This document shows positions 1-13,600 of a DNA stretch of 64,000 bases, one piece after another. The translations under genes and the position numbers were made by a program. Source of the stretch: Rachycentron canadum. Its lineage: Eukaryota; Chordata; Actinopteri; Carangiformes; Rachycentridae. The notes beneath the pieces are model-generated. The model searched no databases, was not told the DNA's origin, and saw only the letters and a program-made list of their open reading frames with translations. Location of the stretch: assembly GCA_038496675.1 (NCBI GenBank), contig CM076661.1, positions 13,243,226-13,307,225 of the forward strand, given 5' to 3'. Each line of letters begins with the position of its first letter. Positions within the stretch are counted from its first letter, which is position 1.

Positions 1-3000
1 TCCGACCATCTTTCCTGTACTGCTCAATCGGGAGCCAGACCAAGTCCCTGAATCCCTGAACTGAACAAAACATTCATCATAAGAACAGGGAAATACAGCA
101 CTGGTCCCAGCTTCACAAATATTGATTGCATTGAGTATGGTCGTAAAAAAGAAGAGAAAGTTCACAAATTTTGCAATTGAAGCTCAATCTTACTGTGTTA
201 CTGGTTTACCTGGTTACCGTTTTTTTTTTTTTTATCATGTATAAAACCCATTAATGCATTTATTAATGCATTGCATTAAAAAATATAAATGAATCTGAAA
301 ACACAAAAAAGCTCATGACTGGGTTAACAACATGTGTTGTACTCACCCAACTGCACCAGGGAGTGAATAGGCCCTACACCACCCAGTAGACCTGGTAGCT
401 GGTTCTTCTTTATGTCTATTAGCCACTCGTTTATTGCATAGGAAAACAGTTTATCCACACCTAATAATCTAAAAGACAGTTAAGTGTTAGTACATTGTGA
501 AAACAATTTGTTCTGCCTAAATAGTAATTAATATATATTTGCTAAATTATGCATTGTGGTGTGCAAAGAAATTTGCAAATAAACAAAGTCTCAAATGATG
601 TATTACTGAGATAAACATACCCTTGTCTGTAGCACAAACGTCTCAATTTAAGCTCTGAACAATTCAGCTGTGTCAGCCCAATAATGATCCCTGCAAATGT
701 TCCCTAAAACAAAGCAATTAAGTTATTCATACAGCACTAATAACATAATGTGGAATTAATGCAAAGTGCTCTTACACCACATACCTGCTCCATTGAAACG
801 TGTTTCCCATGGTAATCCAAGCGGATGGGAACCTCAGAGGTAAATCGAAACTCCCTGTTAGGAAAAGAGGAAAATAAAATGTGACCAAATACAGAAAAAC
901 TACTTGATTATTTCTTCCAGATGGTTTTATTATTTCATTCATTTAACACTGACCTAAAGAAGATTGGCTGGTCTGTGAAAGCAGGAGCAGAAGCTTCATT
1001 AGTTACTTCTTCCCTGCCAGATGTGGAGAAGCCGTTGTGGCTCAAACGTCTCTGAGCTGGCACTGAGATTATTGGAGCCGGGTCCTGGCTGCTGCCAGCG
1101 TGCTTGGAGAAGCTGCAGGAGATTTCAGGGGCAGCTACTTTCTTTGTGGAAACACAGACAGCTGCAAAACACAAAATCATTAGGAGCTTTTTGGTGAAAA
1201 TAAGGTTTGCAACAAGAAGTTTCTTGCGTGAATCAGTTGTACCTTCTTGTGCAGGCGGTGAGAAAAACTCAACTTCAGTGGTAAGACTAGTAAAGAAGTC
1301 TTTCAAGAAGAATAGTGCATCCTTCAAACAAACAAAACACAGGACTGTCACTTGACTGAAAATGTTGAGATTTCCAAATGTTGGAACTACTGGAAAAAGG
1401 ATTTGAAATGAGTTTTGTACCTGATCAATATTGAGACGAAGAGGCATCAGGGAAACACGCAGACAACACTCCTGAGGAGCCTGGCCTGACTCCGGACACA
1501 TGTGTAGTGCCTTAACTGTCAGCTATAAGCAATAAACAAGAAGTTACACCAGGCCAACACTTAACATTTGGTTAATTTGAGTGTGTTGCCTTTCTCACCA
1601 TGTTAGAATGGGCTTTGCGGGGCATTTCTTTGCTAGAGTACAAGTAAAGGAACTTATTCATCTGTGAAGTAGCTAGTCTGTCTCGAATCTCCAAGTCCTG
1701 CACAACAAACACTTGCCGGGAGACTGGCTGGTCAACTGCTGCCCCAGAAGCCACCTGGGCCTGTGGGTACACCTCATGTTGAAATCTCACCTGAGGTCAA
1801 AGAAAAGGTGGTAAACAGTGAAGAAATTACCCAGGACAGTTACATGATCTTTTTCATAAACCCGATATTGACTTTACCTTGCTGAGCTGGATTTCTATGA
1901 GCACATCAGGGTTCCTTCCTTTTCCACCTCCTACCCTCCCTGAAGCCTTGGCCTGTCGGACAGGAGTTTGAGAGGGGGAGCTATGAGGTGTTGACCTGCA
2001 AAGGAGTAAAAATTTAAACAGTACGTTTCCTTTTGACCACACAAAAATTTTGTCTGCGCAATTTTACAGCACGACTTACCCCCGGCTTCTAGCAGGAGAG
2101 GCTGTGAAAGAGACATTCCCAAAGTCTTTCCCACCATAAAGGTGCCAGATGACAGAGATCTCCTTGATGAGGTAGCGCACCTCTGGGATGGGAAAGTTCA
2201 TGGCCCCTCGACTAGAATCACTTCCATCCAGAGGCTGACTGAAGTGATCATTTTTGATTTGCACGGGGTCTGAAGTAAGCTGCTTTACCACTGGCTCCTG
2301 ATCACGATCCTGAAACATATTTCTAACAGTAAAGCAACACAAGTGGTATAAAAAAAAAAAACAGCCAGTCACTGTGTGACAGAGACATAGCTGTGTGAAT
2401 GAGTATATCCAAACCTCTCCTCTGGAACTAGGTGTTTCCAGGATACAAAAGTCATCTGTCTCTTGGGCCAGGCTAGGGACAGGAGTGATGAGAGGAGAAT
2501 GAAGCATGGGGTAAGTGGGGCTTGAATCTTGGTTAAAATTGCCACTCTCATCTGGGAAGAGGAACAGGTCTGAGCGAGGTGGGTCATGGTCATTATTCCG
2601 CTCCTCATGTGCGCCTGCAGATGTGTGCAATGTTAGAAAATCTCATAAAGTGCAGTTACATCAGTCAAGGAGTTACAACTTTAATCCTTACTGAATGAAT
2701 GAACTCCTCACCATTCTGCTGCGGGCCTGGTGTATGCTGCCCGTCAGTCTCTTCCATGGCTTCACTCATCAGATCCTGCAACATCTGCTGCTCAGTCTCA
2801 GCGAGCAGGGGGGTCTGAGATGTGGTTCGGCTGGGAAATTCCACCTGTACAAAAATATACTCAGACTAAGCATAAGACTAGGAGGGTTTTGAAATTGTAT
2901 TATAACTATGCAATAACGGCTCATGAATGGGGTCACTACTGACCTTGGTTCTTTGTGTAGTGCTGCTGTGCTTGGCCTCTGGTTCTGCAGGGGGCAGTAA

Positions 3001-6000
3001 GTCTCCGTAGCTAGCTACATACTGGATAAGGTTCATCAGGGCAGCGCAGGAGTCTGAACATGTTCTGATGTGAATGACATCACTGGAACAGCGCAGTTCA
3101 AATCTGGGCTCCGACTGACACCCAAAAGACAAAGAAAAAGTTTGTAGTAACGTGTGATCTGTGTTCTTGAGAGAAAAGGTCTAAAACATGGGTGCCATTT
3201 AGAAAGAGACAACTCTTACCAACTTTCCATCAATTCCAGGTTTGACAGCTGTAATCCTCAGCTCCAGTGTTCCCATGTCTACAACTTGGACATAGTCTGC
3301 AATGAAAATCAAAAGTGAACATTGCTTTAAGTGTTTGCAGTGCTGACCAGTTTATTGAAAACCAGTGAAGTCAACTTACCACGGGTGAGATTAACTGAGA
3401 CAGCATTACTCTTGTCTGAGAGGAACAGAGCAGCTTCGTCCAAAATGATCCTGCAAATATCAAGTTCAAGTTAGCAAAGACATGTTTCTACAGCTCAGCC
3501 ACAGTTATATCCCTGGATGTTGTATTGGCACCAAAACCAGAGACTGTGGGGTGTTAAATACCTGAGTGTTGAAGAAGAGTGATCTAAAGAGACACTGCTG
3601 GAGATGCTGAAAGTCTCAACAATCAGGAGTGATCTGAGTGGCAGGTAAAGGGGTCTGTCAAGAGAAAAACAAATGCCACATTAGGGTAAATGCAGAAATA
3701 ACACATACTTTAAATGAGTTTGAGCTTCTCTTTACCTGTAGTCTAGAGAGCAGCTCCATAGGTGTAGATGTAGGGTGGTGACAAATGTAGGAGGGGCGTA
3801 ACCCAACACAGGCTCATCAGAAACATTCAGAAAGTCAACAATCTGTTGCACATAAATTGGCAATAAGATTACAAATATCTGATTTTATTGCATAACATTT
3901 TCTTGTTCTTGTTCTTTGAATATTTCATGTGAAGGTCAAAGAACAAAAGAGGTTTATAGGAGCTAGTGAAGTGGACACATTTAGTCCTACCTGGTCATAC
4001 CAACCCAGACTGGGAGGGACAACTCTGTGCTGAAGCGTGGCTCCTCTCACTCCAACAGCAACCAGAAATTCCTGCATAAACACACATCACCACAGTCAGC
4101 AACAAACCAAAAGCAAGCTGACTGATATACTTTACCAGTTCTGTCCGGATATAGTTACTGCTTGATTGAATGTGGGTGTTGCATAAGAATCACTGTGAAT
4201 TGAATTTCCAAAACAACACCCATTTGCAGCAAATGTTTTGGAGGGTGGAACCAGGGAAAAAACATCCATTTTGACTATAGCCCTATCTACAGGGCAAAGG
4301 TGGCCATGAAAGGGTCCGAGGTGGGGACTAAAGTAATGATTCATGCATTATATGAACACAGACAGTGATGAAGAATAACCACATATGAGCTGATTGTTAT
4401 GGGTGTGTTCTTAAATTCAATCTGAAGTGGACAGGTCATCTGTATGTTCAGAAATTCAGGTTCAGTTTCAGGTCAATCAGAGCAGGGGTTGTTTTAGTGG
4501 TGAGGGGCTGCTGGTGAACCACTACACTGTGAAAATACTGTCAAAAAAAAAAAAAAAAAGCACTGTAGTAAATAACTGTACCATCTCCATCAATAAGTCA
4601 GTCTCTAATATGTTCAAAACAATGCAGTTGAAGTTTGTGACTCAAATTGTTCATTGAGTACATATGAGAAAGTAAAGCAAGTTAATTCTGTTCATTCATT
4701 TTTTTCCTCCTTCAACATAACAAACAGTATTGATCAGAGCCTATGAATAGTAGAGATAGTGAGAATAGCTCAGGGAAATATCTGACCTCTGGGCCTTTAG
4801 CTGTCAAGAAATGTGGCTCCCTGAACAACATAGTTAAGTCTCTTACCTTGACGTTGCGTTCTGCACTCTGTGATGAGATTTTGACAGCGACAGACACCAT
4901 GCTGCGGGCCTCAAGACCAATAACCTCTGAGGGTGTTGAGGATCTCTCAGGAGACGTCTCTGATTGGTAGATAGTTGGCTCTAGCCAATGGGGATGTGTC
5001 CTGCAAGGCAACTTGATGTCTGAGACAGAAGTGCCTCCATCCATAAGCCCTGAGCAGATTGACAGAGGGAAACATCAGTGAAAGAGGCACAACTATATGA
5101 ATGACATAACAGCAGAGATGTAGACACAACACAGGAGTATTCATTGTATCTATCACAGTTTAAACAATAATGATATATTCTCATCAAAATAGTATTTCAT
5201 AGTGAACCAGTGCAGTTTGTTTACCTTGGTGATACATGCAAATGCTACTGGTGTGGAAGCAGATGTAGTGTTGGTCTTTATAACCTTCATACTGTGTTAC
5301 ACTGAACAGTACAGTATTTTTCACTTCCAGCCAGAACTCGCCATGTTTGTTTTTCAGTACAGTTTTATCCTCCTTCTGGAAAAAAAAGATGGAAACTCAA
5401 CCTCACTGTCTGATAAACAACACGTTAGGTATACCTAAATAAACCTGTGAGAACAGTGAGGTATTTTACAAAGAGTGTGAGATTACCTTAGCGTTAGTTT
5501 GAAGAGACACCAAGCCATGATTGACACTCAGGATAACAGAGAACAGACTTTGTGAGGTCTTGCTTTGGGCTTTGGGCTTTTTCTTTTTGCGAGACCTGAG
5601 GCCCAAGTCTGAGGCAGGAGAATAATAGTGCATGTTCTCTTCCTCTGAGCCACTGGTCTCCTCTGAAACACAGAGCACGTCTATGCAATGATAAAGCAGC
5701 TGGGTGTTTTAAAGTGACCCCATCAGAATTTTTTACTACAAGATTCACAGTTAAATAATGTCAAATGTTTCTGCTGCCTCACCCTCAGGTCCAGTAGAGC
5801 GAAATTGGCTGAAGCTGTCCTTGGAGTAAGTGTTGATCAACTGACTGGCAACAGAGAGGCCAACTCCATACGGCATACTCTCAACAGTCTCCACTGGAGA
5901 TGGTGCAGTTGGCTCCCACAGCAGCAGGTCATTGTTTATCCTAAAACAATATGAACATTGATTTTAAATGTAGACATGTCTACCAATGAAATCCTGGGAG

Positions 6001-9000
6001 GTAAACTAAACAAATCTGGGACTCCAGAGTGCCACAAAACACTTCACTGACTTCACTGACTGATTTGCAGCTACTAAGAACGCAGACTTAAACACGCTTT
6101 CTTTTGATGACCTTAAACTTAATTTAACACAATTAATTTATGTTATGAAATTTAGTTTTTTTTATTGCCATCATGCTTTTTAATTTAATATTAGAAATTA
6201 TGTACCTGTTGTGTAGTTTTTCATAAAATGCCTTGCTGGGTAGTGCTAATTGGACATTGGGGAAACACAACTCAAGAATGAAGCGAGAGTTGTTCATGGT
6301 TTTTTCCTGGAACTCTGTCATCTCAGCAACATCACCAGGAATGACCATCTGGAATAAAAAATAAATAAACATGGACTAATCACCACATGCTCTGTCAACA
6401 GGTTAGGAATGCAAAGCAGTCCTCATGTTGTTTTTTGCATAATGATGCATCTGTCATACATTTTACAGAGGATAGTCTCCCTCCTGAATGCAAATTCATG
6501 CACCTGCACAAAGCTCACCTGTTTTGGACCAATGCCATCATCAATACTGCAACACCAAATCTTCAATTAAGCAAATTTAGAAAGAAATGTTTTCAAATAT
6601 AAGGAAATACATTTTCTGCTGGACATCAAATGAATCCTTTCTATTCACATACATATCAATGCCTTGATAATATGTTATTAACTCATTTGATCCATATTGG
6701 GTGGGCCTTGAGTTTCACAAATTGTATAAAAAGAGCAGAGATAATATGAATGAAATAATAAGGTGATATCTTTCTAATTTCTAAGTGAATACATTTAGCA
6801 GATAGCTCCCCTGAATTCACTAAAGTTTTAAAATAAAATGAAACACAGTAGTTTTTTTTTTTTTTTTTTTTTAACATTTTTTATGAATGTAGCCATCAAC
6901 CATGACCCACCTCTTCATTCTCATACATAACCCTCCGTGAAGAAAAGGGTGATGGCTCTGGTTTCCCAAAGTCACACACGTCCTTCAGTGAATGAGCAGC
7001 TCCTTCCTCCTCTTCCTCCTCAAGAGAATGATCTTCAGCCCCCTCATCATCTTCAGCTGTGACACGCTCAAGGATTGAGTGGACTGCAGTGGGGTTCATC
7101 TTCAGTACAACCCTGCTCAGAGAAGTTTGACATCAGTGAAAGGCTCCCCTGAACAGACACATCAGTTGCAGTTTGACACGTCAGTTTGAGGCTAATCAGA
7201 CAAAGTTACCTTGGCCAGTCAAACTTTACACTTTCAGATGTTGTCATATCTCCATCCATGGTGTGAGACACTCTGAGGAACCGGGCAGCTGGTTGATCTG
7301 GTTCCTCTTGGAACTTTCCTGTAAAAATAAAGAAAATAAACAAAGAAATTAGAGAGGGCTCCTCATTAAAAACATCTTTAAACAGTAGTTTGGAAACTTT
7401 TTAGACCAACTACCAATAAGGTCCCTAAAGGTGAGCTCCATCTTGGTTTGATCAGGAGAGCTGCCACCCATGAACTCTGTTTTCACTTCCAGGTCTTCTA
7501 GCTCCAGATAAAGTACTTCCTTCTGCAGGGACTTCTTAAACCAAGGGCCCCTCTCCTGATCTGAGCGCAGGTCAGGGATGGGGAAGCGGACTGCAAGACC
7601 CAGCACTGGAGCACTGACAGTCAGTGATACATGACAGTTGGTTGGAGTGTGGCTGTCATCAAGGAAAACCTCTGTAAAGGCTTTGTGCTGTGAAATTATT
7701 GCAGACACACAAAGATGTGGATTATATGCAATGCTGTATAGCCTAAAAATATGCAACTGATTTACCTTTTTAATCTCAGTTTCAGACACTTTCATATTTG
7801 AGGTGTTCACATATTTAAAATTTAATTAATCTTAGATTAATAGTACTGAGTAGTTCTGAGGAAGACCTTACCAAGCTGACATGTTTATTATAGGATGTAT
7901 ACATATGAGAGGCCATCATCTCTGTGGTGGCAAGCTTCTGGGGTTGTAGCAATGAGTTGAGGCGGTCTACAATGCTGATGTCCAGCTCAGAGCGCACAGG
8001 GCCCAGCTCCACCTGGATCTCAGCTTTCCTGGGAATGGTGCTGAGGCGAACCTGGCCTCCCTGCTCAGAGTAGCAAAGGCCTGACTGAGTGGATGCCAGA
8101 CACCAAGTTTGCAAAAAAAAGAAAAAAAAGTGCTGGTGTTGTGGTTCTGTATTGGACTAACAAATTCTGTTACCTGAGGGCCCCTGCGCTCAGCCTGTTT
8201 GTAAAGCAGGTGAAGGCAGGTGGTAAGTGGCGTATCAGCAGTGGATGTGGTATCAAATGTCAGGAGCTGAGGTGCAACAGAGAAACTAGTGAGAATCACT
8301 TAATGCCATGCTAGCTGCAAACAAGTTTTTACCCAATGTTTAACCAACTAAAGCTTAATGCAGTGCAAATTGTGTTGAGCTCAGGCTTGAAACTCTAACC
8401 TCAGTGTACTGAATGCCTCTTTGGGAGCCACCAATGACAGCCTCAGAGGGGAAGAGACACTCTAGAAACTCCATCTGGTTAAGAGAGATGTCAGTGCTAA
8501 AAGTCCGCAAGCTGGATCCCTGACAGTGCTCATAGTTCATCTTCAGACCCTGGCCCACAAACCTGCAGACAGACATTTACACACTCATAACCCTGTCCTA
8601 CAGTAGCCAATACAACAAACAGAACCTTGCACAACTGGAATTAATGGAAAATGAAAGTGTACCTGAGGTGGTCATGGGGACAAGCCTGATTAAACACTGG
8701 CCGGGACTGAAGGAACGCAGCTGGGGCGAGCTGGCCTGGGCCCACCATGCTGAAGAAATGTGCAGCCATGGGACCGAGGGGACTGGGAGCAGCATCTGGT
8801 GGTGGCAGCGGGTCGATGTGGAGGACACAGACAGCCAGGCTGCTCAGTGTCACCCTTAACACCAGCTCTGGCCTTGACTCATCACCGTGGGTTTTGGATG
8901 GATGGGCTGACATACAACATTGGCAGATATACATTACATAGACATACTTAATTTTCAATCTGGTAAAAACTCTAGATCAGAAGGCCAAGTGTATTAAAGT

Positions 9001-11880
9001 GTTTCTTTCACCAAAGAAACACTTTATTTGGTGAAAACTTTATTTCACTGATTACCAACAAAGACCATAGAAGAGAAAGCAGTCAGAGAGATAAGCTGCT
9101 GTTATCTTTGATTGAAATTAAAACATTCAAATGTATTTTCTTCTCTAACACACATGGCTGCAGAGGGACTAGTACTTAATAGTTACTTGTATAAAGTATG
9201 TAAAAATATATTGTTGTATTGTGAGACTTACAGGTCTGTCTCAGTAATTTTTGAGGGAGTTGTGAATCCCTTGACTGCACAGGTGTTTCACTGGCCTGCT
9301 TCTCTCTTTGTCGTGGTACATCCATGTAATCATCCCACAGAGCCTGCTAACACAGATATGGTGCCAAATTATGTGAGAGCAGTTCATCTGAATATATTCA
9401 CCACACAATCAAAATAACCGTATAAATACCTCCTTGTTTTGTAATTAAGTAACCAGACCACAGCCAGTCCATGTGCTAACCTACATTATATTGTGTCTCT
9501 ATGACTTTAGAACTTACAGTAGCATTTCCAGAGGGAGATTCTCCTGGGGAGGCAGAGTAGTTGCTATTAAGTGACAAATCCAAGTCTACAGTAGGTGGTT
9601 CACCCAGAGGAGGCAGAGATGACAAACTGTGAGACATGTCCATGTCAGCCATGGAGAAGAACACATCGTCTACATCAGCAATCAAAAATTAGAGAAAAGG
9701 ACAATTTTCATCAGATAAAAGCAAATATGACATTGGACTTGTAAGAAATTACAGGCTTGGAGTGTTTGAGTCCAACCTCGACTTGAAACAGTTCTGGTGG
9801 TCTGACTCTCAAAGAGGTCGGGGTCTGTTCCTGGCACAGCAGTATCTTTCTTCAGACACCTGTTCAGCTCCATATGGAGCCGATACTCATCTTCCTGCTG
9901 TATGGGTCGACTCTTTCTATCCTTAGTCCATTCCCGTGCACCTGCACAGGAAAAACAAAAAATTATTTCTTTGCTCTGTCAAAATAACTCACTTGGGGAC
10001 ATTTTTACCCTGCATGATCCAAGTCATCCATCAACAGATTGGTGCTCACCTCCACCAGAGAAAGCTCCAAACAAGTCCAGAAGAAGATGAACTTGCCGTG
10101 GCGACAGCAGGAAAATCAGGGTATCAATATGTCCAACAACATCAAGCTGAAAAGCAAAGCATGTCAGTCAGCCTGATTATTGACATTACAAGGCATGTAA
10201 TACTAAATATAGAATCAGGGACATGTTTTATAATATTGTAATGAGGATTTGATTTACCTTTGCTCCAGGCATAGCTAGGTTGTTTTTCAGAGTGAGGGAC
10301 AACTCAATTCTTCCACCAAGGCTCCCAACCTGCACAGGTTCAAAGGGTGTTGTAGTGGACACTGGCTCTGTGAACTGAGGATGAGGCTCACATATTATTT
10401 TGGGATTCCAGCTGGGGGAGAGCTTTGGCTCAGTTTCCTGCAAAATAAAACATTTATTTTTAAAGGCTCATACATAAAACTCTTTATTGCCAAATTTCAA
10501 AGACTTGCTACACCAACCGTTGGAGTAGGTGATGATTTACATCCAGCTCGAGATACATCTGAAAACTCATCCCAAAATATGGTGATGCCTTCCATCTGCA
10601 GGTTTTTATGTGCAAATGTGGTTGGCTGATGCACATTCACACTTGAACTTTCCTCGCCTGTTTCATCACAGTAAACAATCCTGAAAGTTGCCACACAACA
10701 CATTAGGTTGACAAGGATTATTATGATTAAAATTATGTGGTACAAACTACATTTTGGGGACATCTTCCATATATTAAGATGCAGTCCTCTTTAACATCTA
10801 AATCCTAATTCTGTCTCTTATGCTTCCCCTCATCTACGTCTTTCCCTTTTTGACCTATTATAGTTTTAGGTTTAAGATAGGAAAGTAATACAGAATAGTG
10901 ACTTTTACCTTGATTCAAGCATTTGGTTTTGATGAAAATGTTTGTAATGTTATGAAAAGTCAACTGTTGTGCCAGTGTCTTGCCAAACTTACTTGTTGAT
11001 TCGTATCTCAAGAGCAATTCCAGTTTTTGAATTTTCCGGAATGTGTTCAACTCTGAGAACAGTGTCTAAAAATGTCACTTTGACTCTTCTCAGAACTGTA
11101 AGAGAGAAAATGTTTTAAAAATTCTGTTTGTTCAATATTACCAAAGTAAACCACTTAAAATTTGTCTGACATTATGATCATATTACCTGTCTCTATTGTT
11201 TCTGCAAACTTCTCTAATCCCTCAAAAGGCTGAAAGCTCTCTCCCATATCGTCGGTGAGTTTCTGACTCAGACATTCTTTGGCGAGCTGCATACTGCTTG
11301 TCATGAAACTGGACCAGTACATGGGCTCAGTGCCGGATGCTGAAAAAACAGCCAGTTGTGACACATCAATTAGCTTTGACAAATTGTTTGTATGCAACAA
11401 AATAATTTATTTAGTTGTTTTCCCCTCCACAGACAGTGTTGTAGTGGCCTTACCCACTCTTGGTCTTGGTCTAAGCACCATCTCCAAACCCTTGATCTCT
11501 AGGGCACAGTTCTCCTGCAGTAGGGCTGCCCATGGGATGGTTAGAGAAATTGTCTGGATGAATCCTGCGATTACTTCAAAAGGGGCATCTGCTGTCTCAA
11601 GGAGCTCATTCAGAGACTGGGGAACAAGACGAAATGCTGAAGCTTCTCTTAGTTCATGTTTCAAAATCAAATACATTCCTCTGCTGTATTTTTGCTATAT
11701 AGGTAACATTACACATACCCATTTATCCAATGGCACTTGGGCAAGTGACCCTGTGCCTTGATAGAGGTCTAAGCTGAGCTGATCCAAGCTAAGCTTCTCC
11801 TGCAGAAAGTTACCAAGGTACCGATGTAGGAGGTATCTGCAGGCCCTCTTCTTGATGGACTCCGAGAATGGCCACGGCAT
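1..11880 (-). CDS. atg2b: Autophagy-related protein 2 homolog B (3'-truncated by window edge)
   Basis: ATG2B bridges the endoplasmic reticulum and the growing phagophore and moves lipids through a long hydrophobic groove; it works with WIPI proteins and ATG9 and also acts at lipid droplets. The start is fixed by MPWPFSESIKKRACRYLL at 11880, the conserved chorein-type N-terminus. Forty coding exons join in frame, giving about 1,919 residues. The family is near 2,080, so roughly 150 C-terminal residues lie off the left edge. Exons 5' to 3': 11719-11880, 11454-11616, 11187-11339, 10993-11095, 10512-10680, 10258-10437, 10050-10146, 9777-9941, 9518-9669, 9232-9343, 8663-8906, 8400-8562, 8174-8266, 7872-8060, 7414-7687, 7210-7318, 6911-7112, 6206-6348, 5783-5940, 5487-5662, 5225-5375, 4847-5049, 3991-4071, 3736-3842, 3562-3654, 3380-3450, 3220-3296, 2944-3114, 2712-2844, 2415-2614, 2080-2309, 1878-1995, 1599-1790, 1421-1522, 1243-1321, 954-1161, 785-854, 621-703, 347-468, and 1-60 (continues). 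A FCIL LIR motif lies at 2439-2450. ATG2A is the alternative; DDFCILE, the N-terminus and the GSKIP neighbour favour ATG2B. Confidence 0.95.
2439..2450 (-). other. atg2b: LC3/GABARAP-interaction (LIR) motif FCIL in ATG2B
   Basis: Exon 30 of atg2b (2415-2614) encodes ETDDFCILETPSS. This has the aromatic-x-x-hydrophobic LIR core FCIL preceded by two aspartates, at about residue 1487. In human ATG2A/B the FCIL LIR binds GABARAP-family proteins and is needed for phagophore closure. The motif and its acidic flank are seen directly; the function is from family knowledge. Confidence 0.8.
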
Positions 11881-12800
11881 TTTAAATCAACAGGTGTATA
11901 GCACACGGGGAATGAAAGGGATTTTGAAGCTCTGTGGCCTGAATGCTAAAGCTATTCAAACAGCTATGAAGTAATCACTTGCGTTACAGTTGTGTCATCC
12001 TGTCGATTTAAAGACATCAAGAAATGGCGAGTTCAAACATCCTTCATATCCCAAGATTAGGGACACTTTAGAGGATGTATTGACACTCTGTGATACGTGA
12101 GGGAATTGGTCCGACTCCACTTTGCTGCGCCTACAGAAAACACACACATATGGTGCCCCGTTTGTAATTTGACACATGCCACAACATGAAGTGTCATGTC
12201 AACACAATGTTTACAACACAGCCGAAAAACAACAAGCACCATTAACGCGTACGTTTAAAGCAGAGACAGGTTGAAAGTTCTCCTGTATTACGTTATAAAA
12301 TAGGGCAACAGAAGATGCCCGGTGTTATTCTAAACACACATTTGCCCCCATTCTAGAGCCAGTGCAAACTAGCTAAACGCGCTTGCGAAATTACCGTTAG
12401 CTTACAACAACCTAGCTTGTCATCAGATACCCTCAGCTGTGTTTACTTAAACAGGACTGTCATCGTAGTTGAGAGACTGGAGCTGCGATCTGAGTGCTGG
12501 CTAAACAAAGGCATGCCATAAAGCTAACTAGCCGGCTACCAAGTGTGAAGCTAGCGAGCTCCACTGCTTTCGGCAGACTGGGGACGCATTAGCATAGCCG
12601 GCTAACGACAGGCTAAGGTTGAACGGTACATGCTTGCTAGTTAGCTAGCTAACCTTAAAGCCAACATTTTCCAAGTTATCCACCATCACACGACAGAGAC
12701 ACATTGACAAAAACAATATAAGTGTATATGTCAGTTAGAAATACCGACATGCATGAGTTAGTGAGCAGAGTTGAAGATGTTAATGCAGCTCTTAAGTTAC
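11881..12800 (-). other. atg2b: ATG2B 5' leader / first-intron region
   Basis: No protein-coding gene is seen here. The stretch lies just upstream of the atg2b start codon, in its 5' leader or a 5' intron. A donor-like junction on the minus strand (GAAG|GTAACTT, at 12800) suggests a non-coding first exon above 12801. A possible acceptor, CATTCAG, lies near 11939-11943. Neither can be proved without cDNA. The part from 12380 to 12660 is rich in GCTAGC/GTTAGC-type words. Confidence 0.4.
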
Positions 12801-13142
12801 CTTCTGACTGAGTTGTTTACAAACACTTTCATGACTCCGCACCGACTAAGCCTGCACACACAGGGAAGGGATTAGACGATGATGTCATAACGTGGCGGAA
12901 CTGTGTGAACCACCATTGGGTCAAGATTTTTTAGGTCGTTATTTTGGACACAAAACAGACAAATTGAAAACAGAGAGCAGCGTGAATCGATGTGCTCTAT
13001 TGTTTTCTCTAGCTGTCTATAAATCTCTGAACACTTAACTCTCTATCTAACGTGAGGTGACACTCGTTGACTGGACCTTCTCCATAAAGCCCTGAGTGGG
13101 CTGGAGGCTTCCATAAGCCGGAAGAACATAACCAGCGAGGAG
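12801..13142. promoter_or_regulatory. Divergent ATG2B/GSKIP promoter region
   Basis: The two genes run away from each other from here, as in human, where ATG2B and GSKIP are head to head. Visible elements are an ATF/CRE-like TGATGTCAT at 12880-12888 followed by ACGTGGCGG, and a reversed CCAAT box (ATTGG) at 12915-12919. Likely 5' non-coding exons lie on both sides: atg2b with donor at 12800 (minus), and gskip with donor GAG|GTGAGA at 13142/13143 (plus). Transcription starts were not determined. The promoter role is inferred from gene orientation and motifs. Confidence 0.5.
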
Positions 13143-13600
13143 GTGAGAAAAATGAACGCAGTTTGTTTAGAAAGGATTTTTGCAACATGTTTAGTTCATA
13201 TGTGATTGTCACTTTTAATGAAGTGTTATATGCATTTCCTGATGCAAACAAAGCGATTGAAATACGTCTATAGCCTTAAGGTCGATTACTTTGCTACCGT
13301 TAAACAGAGCAGTGACTTAGCCATTAGTTCACCCAGAGTTTACCCCAAAATAGAGCAAATGTTTGCCATCTAAGTTGCCTTCAGAGGACCAGTAACTATG
13401 TGAGTCAGCCGATGTAAACCATTAGCAAACTCACACCTTCACTCAGCACTAACTATGTTATTTGTAAAGACTTGTTTTACCTCAGCTAGCTAAACAAGGA
13501 TGCTCACTCCTCAAGATGTCGCTGTGATGGTCACATAATAAACATGTATATCATACTAACGTTACATAGGTTGTGGGCGGTAATACACATGCGATTCTGG

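Noticed and set aside
8061..8084. Longer form of the ATG2B exon ending at 8060 (acceptor at 8084)
   Set aside because: Both acceptors keep frame, but the one at 8060 gives GPQ-GGQVRLS, aligning without insertion to the remembered human sequence.
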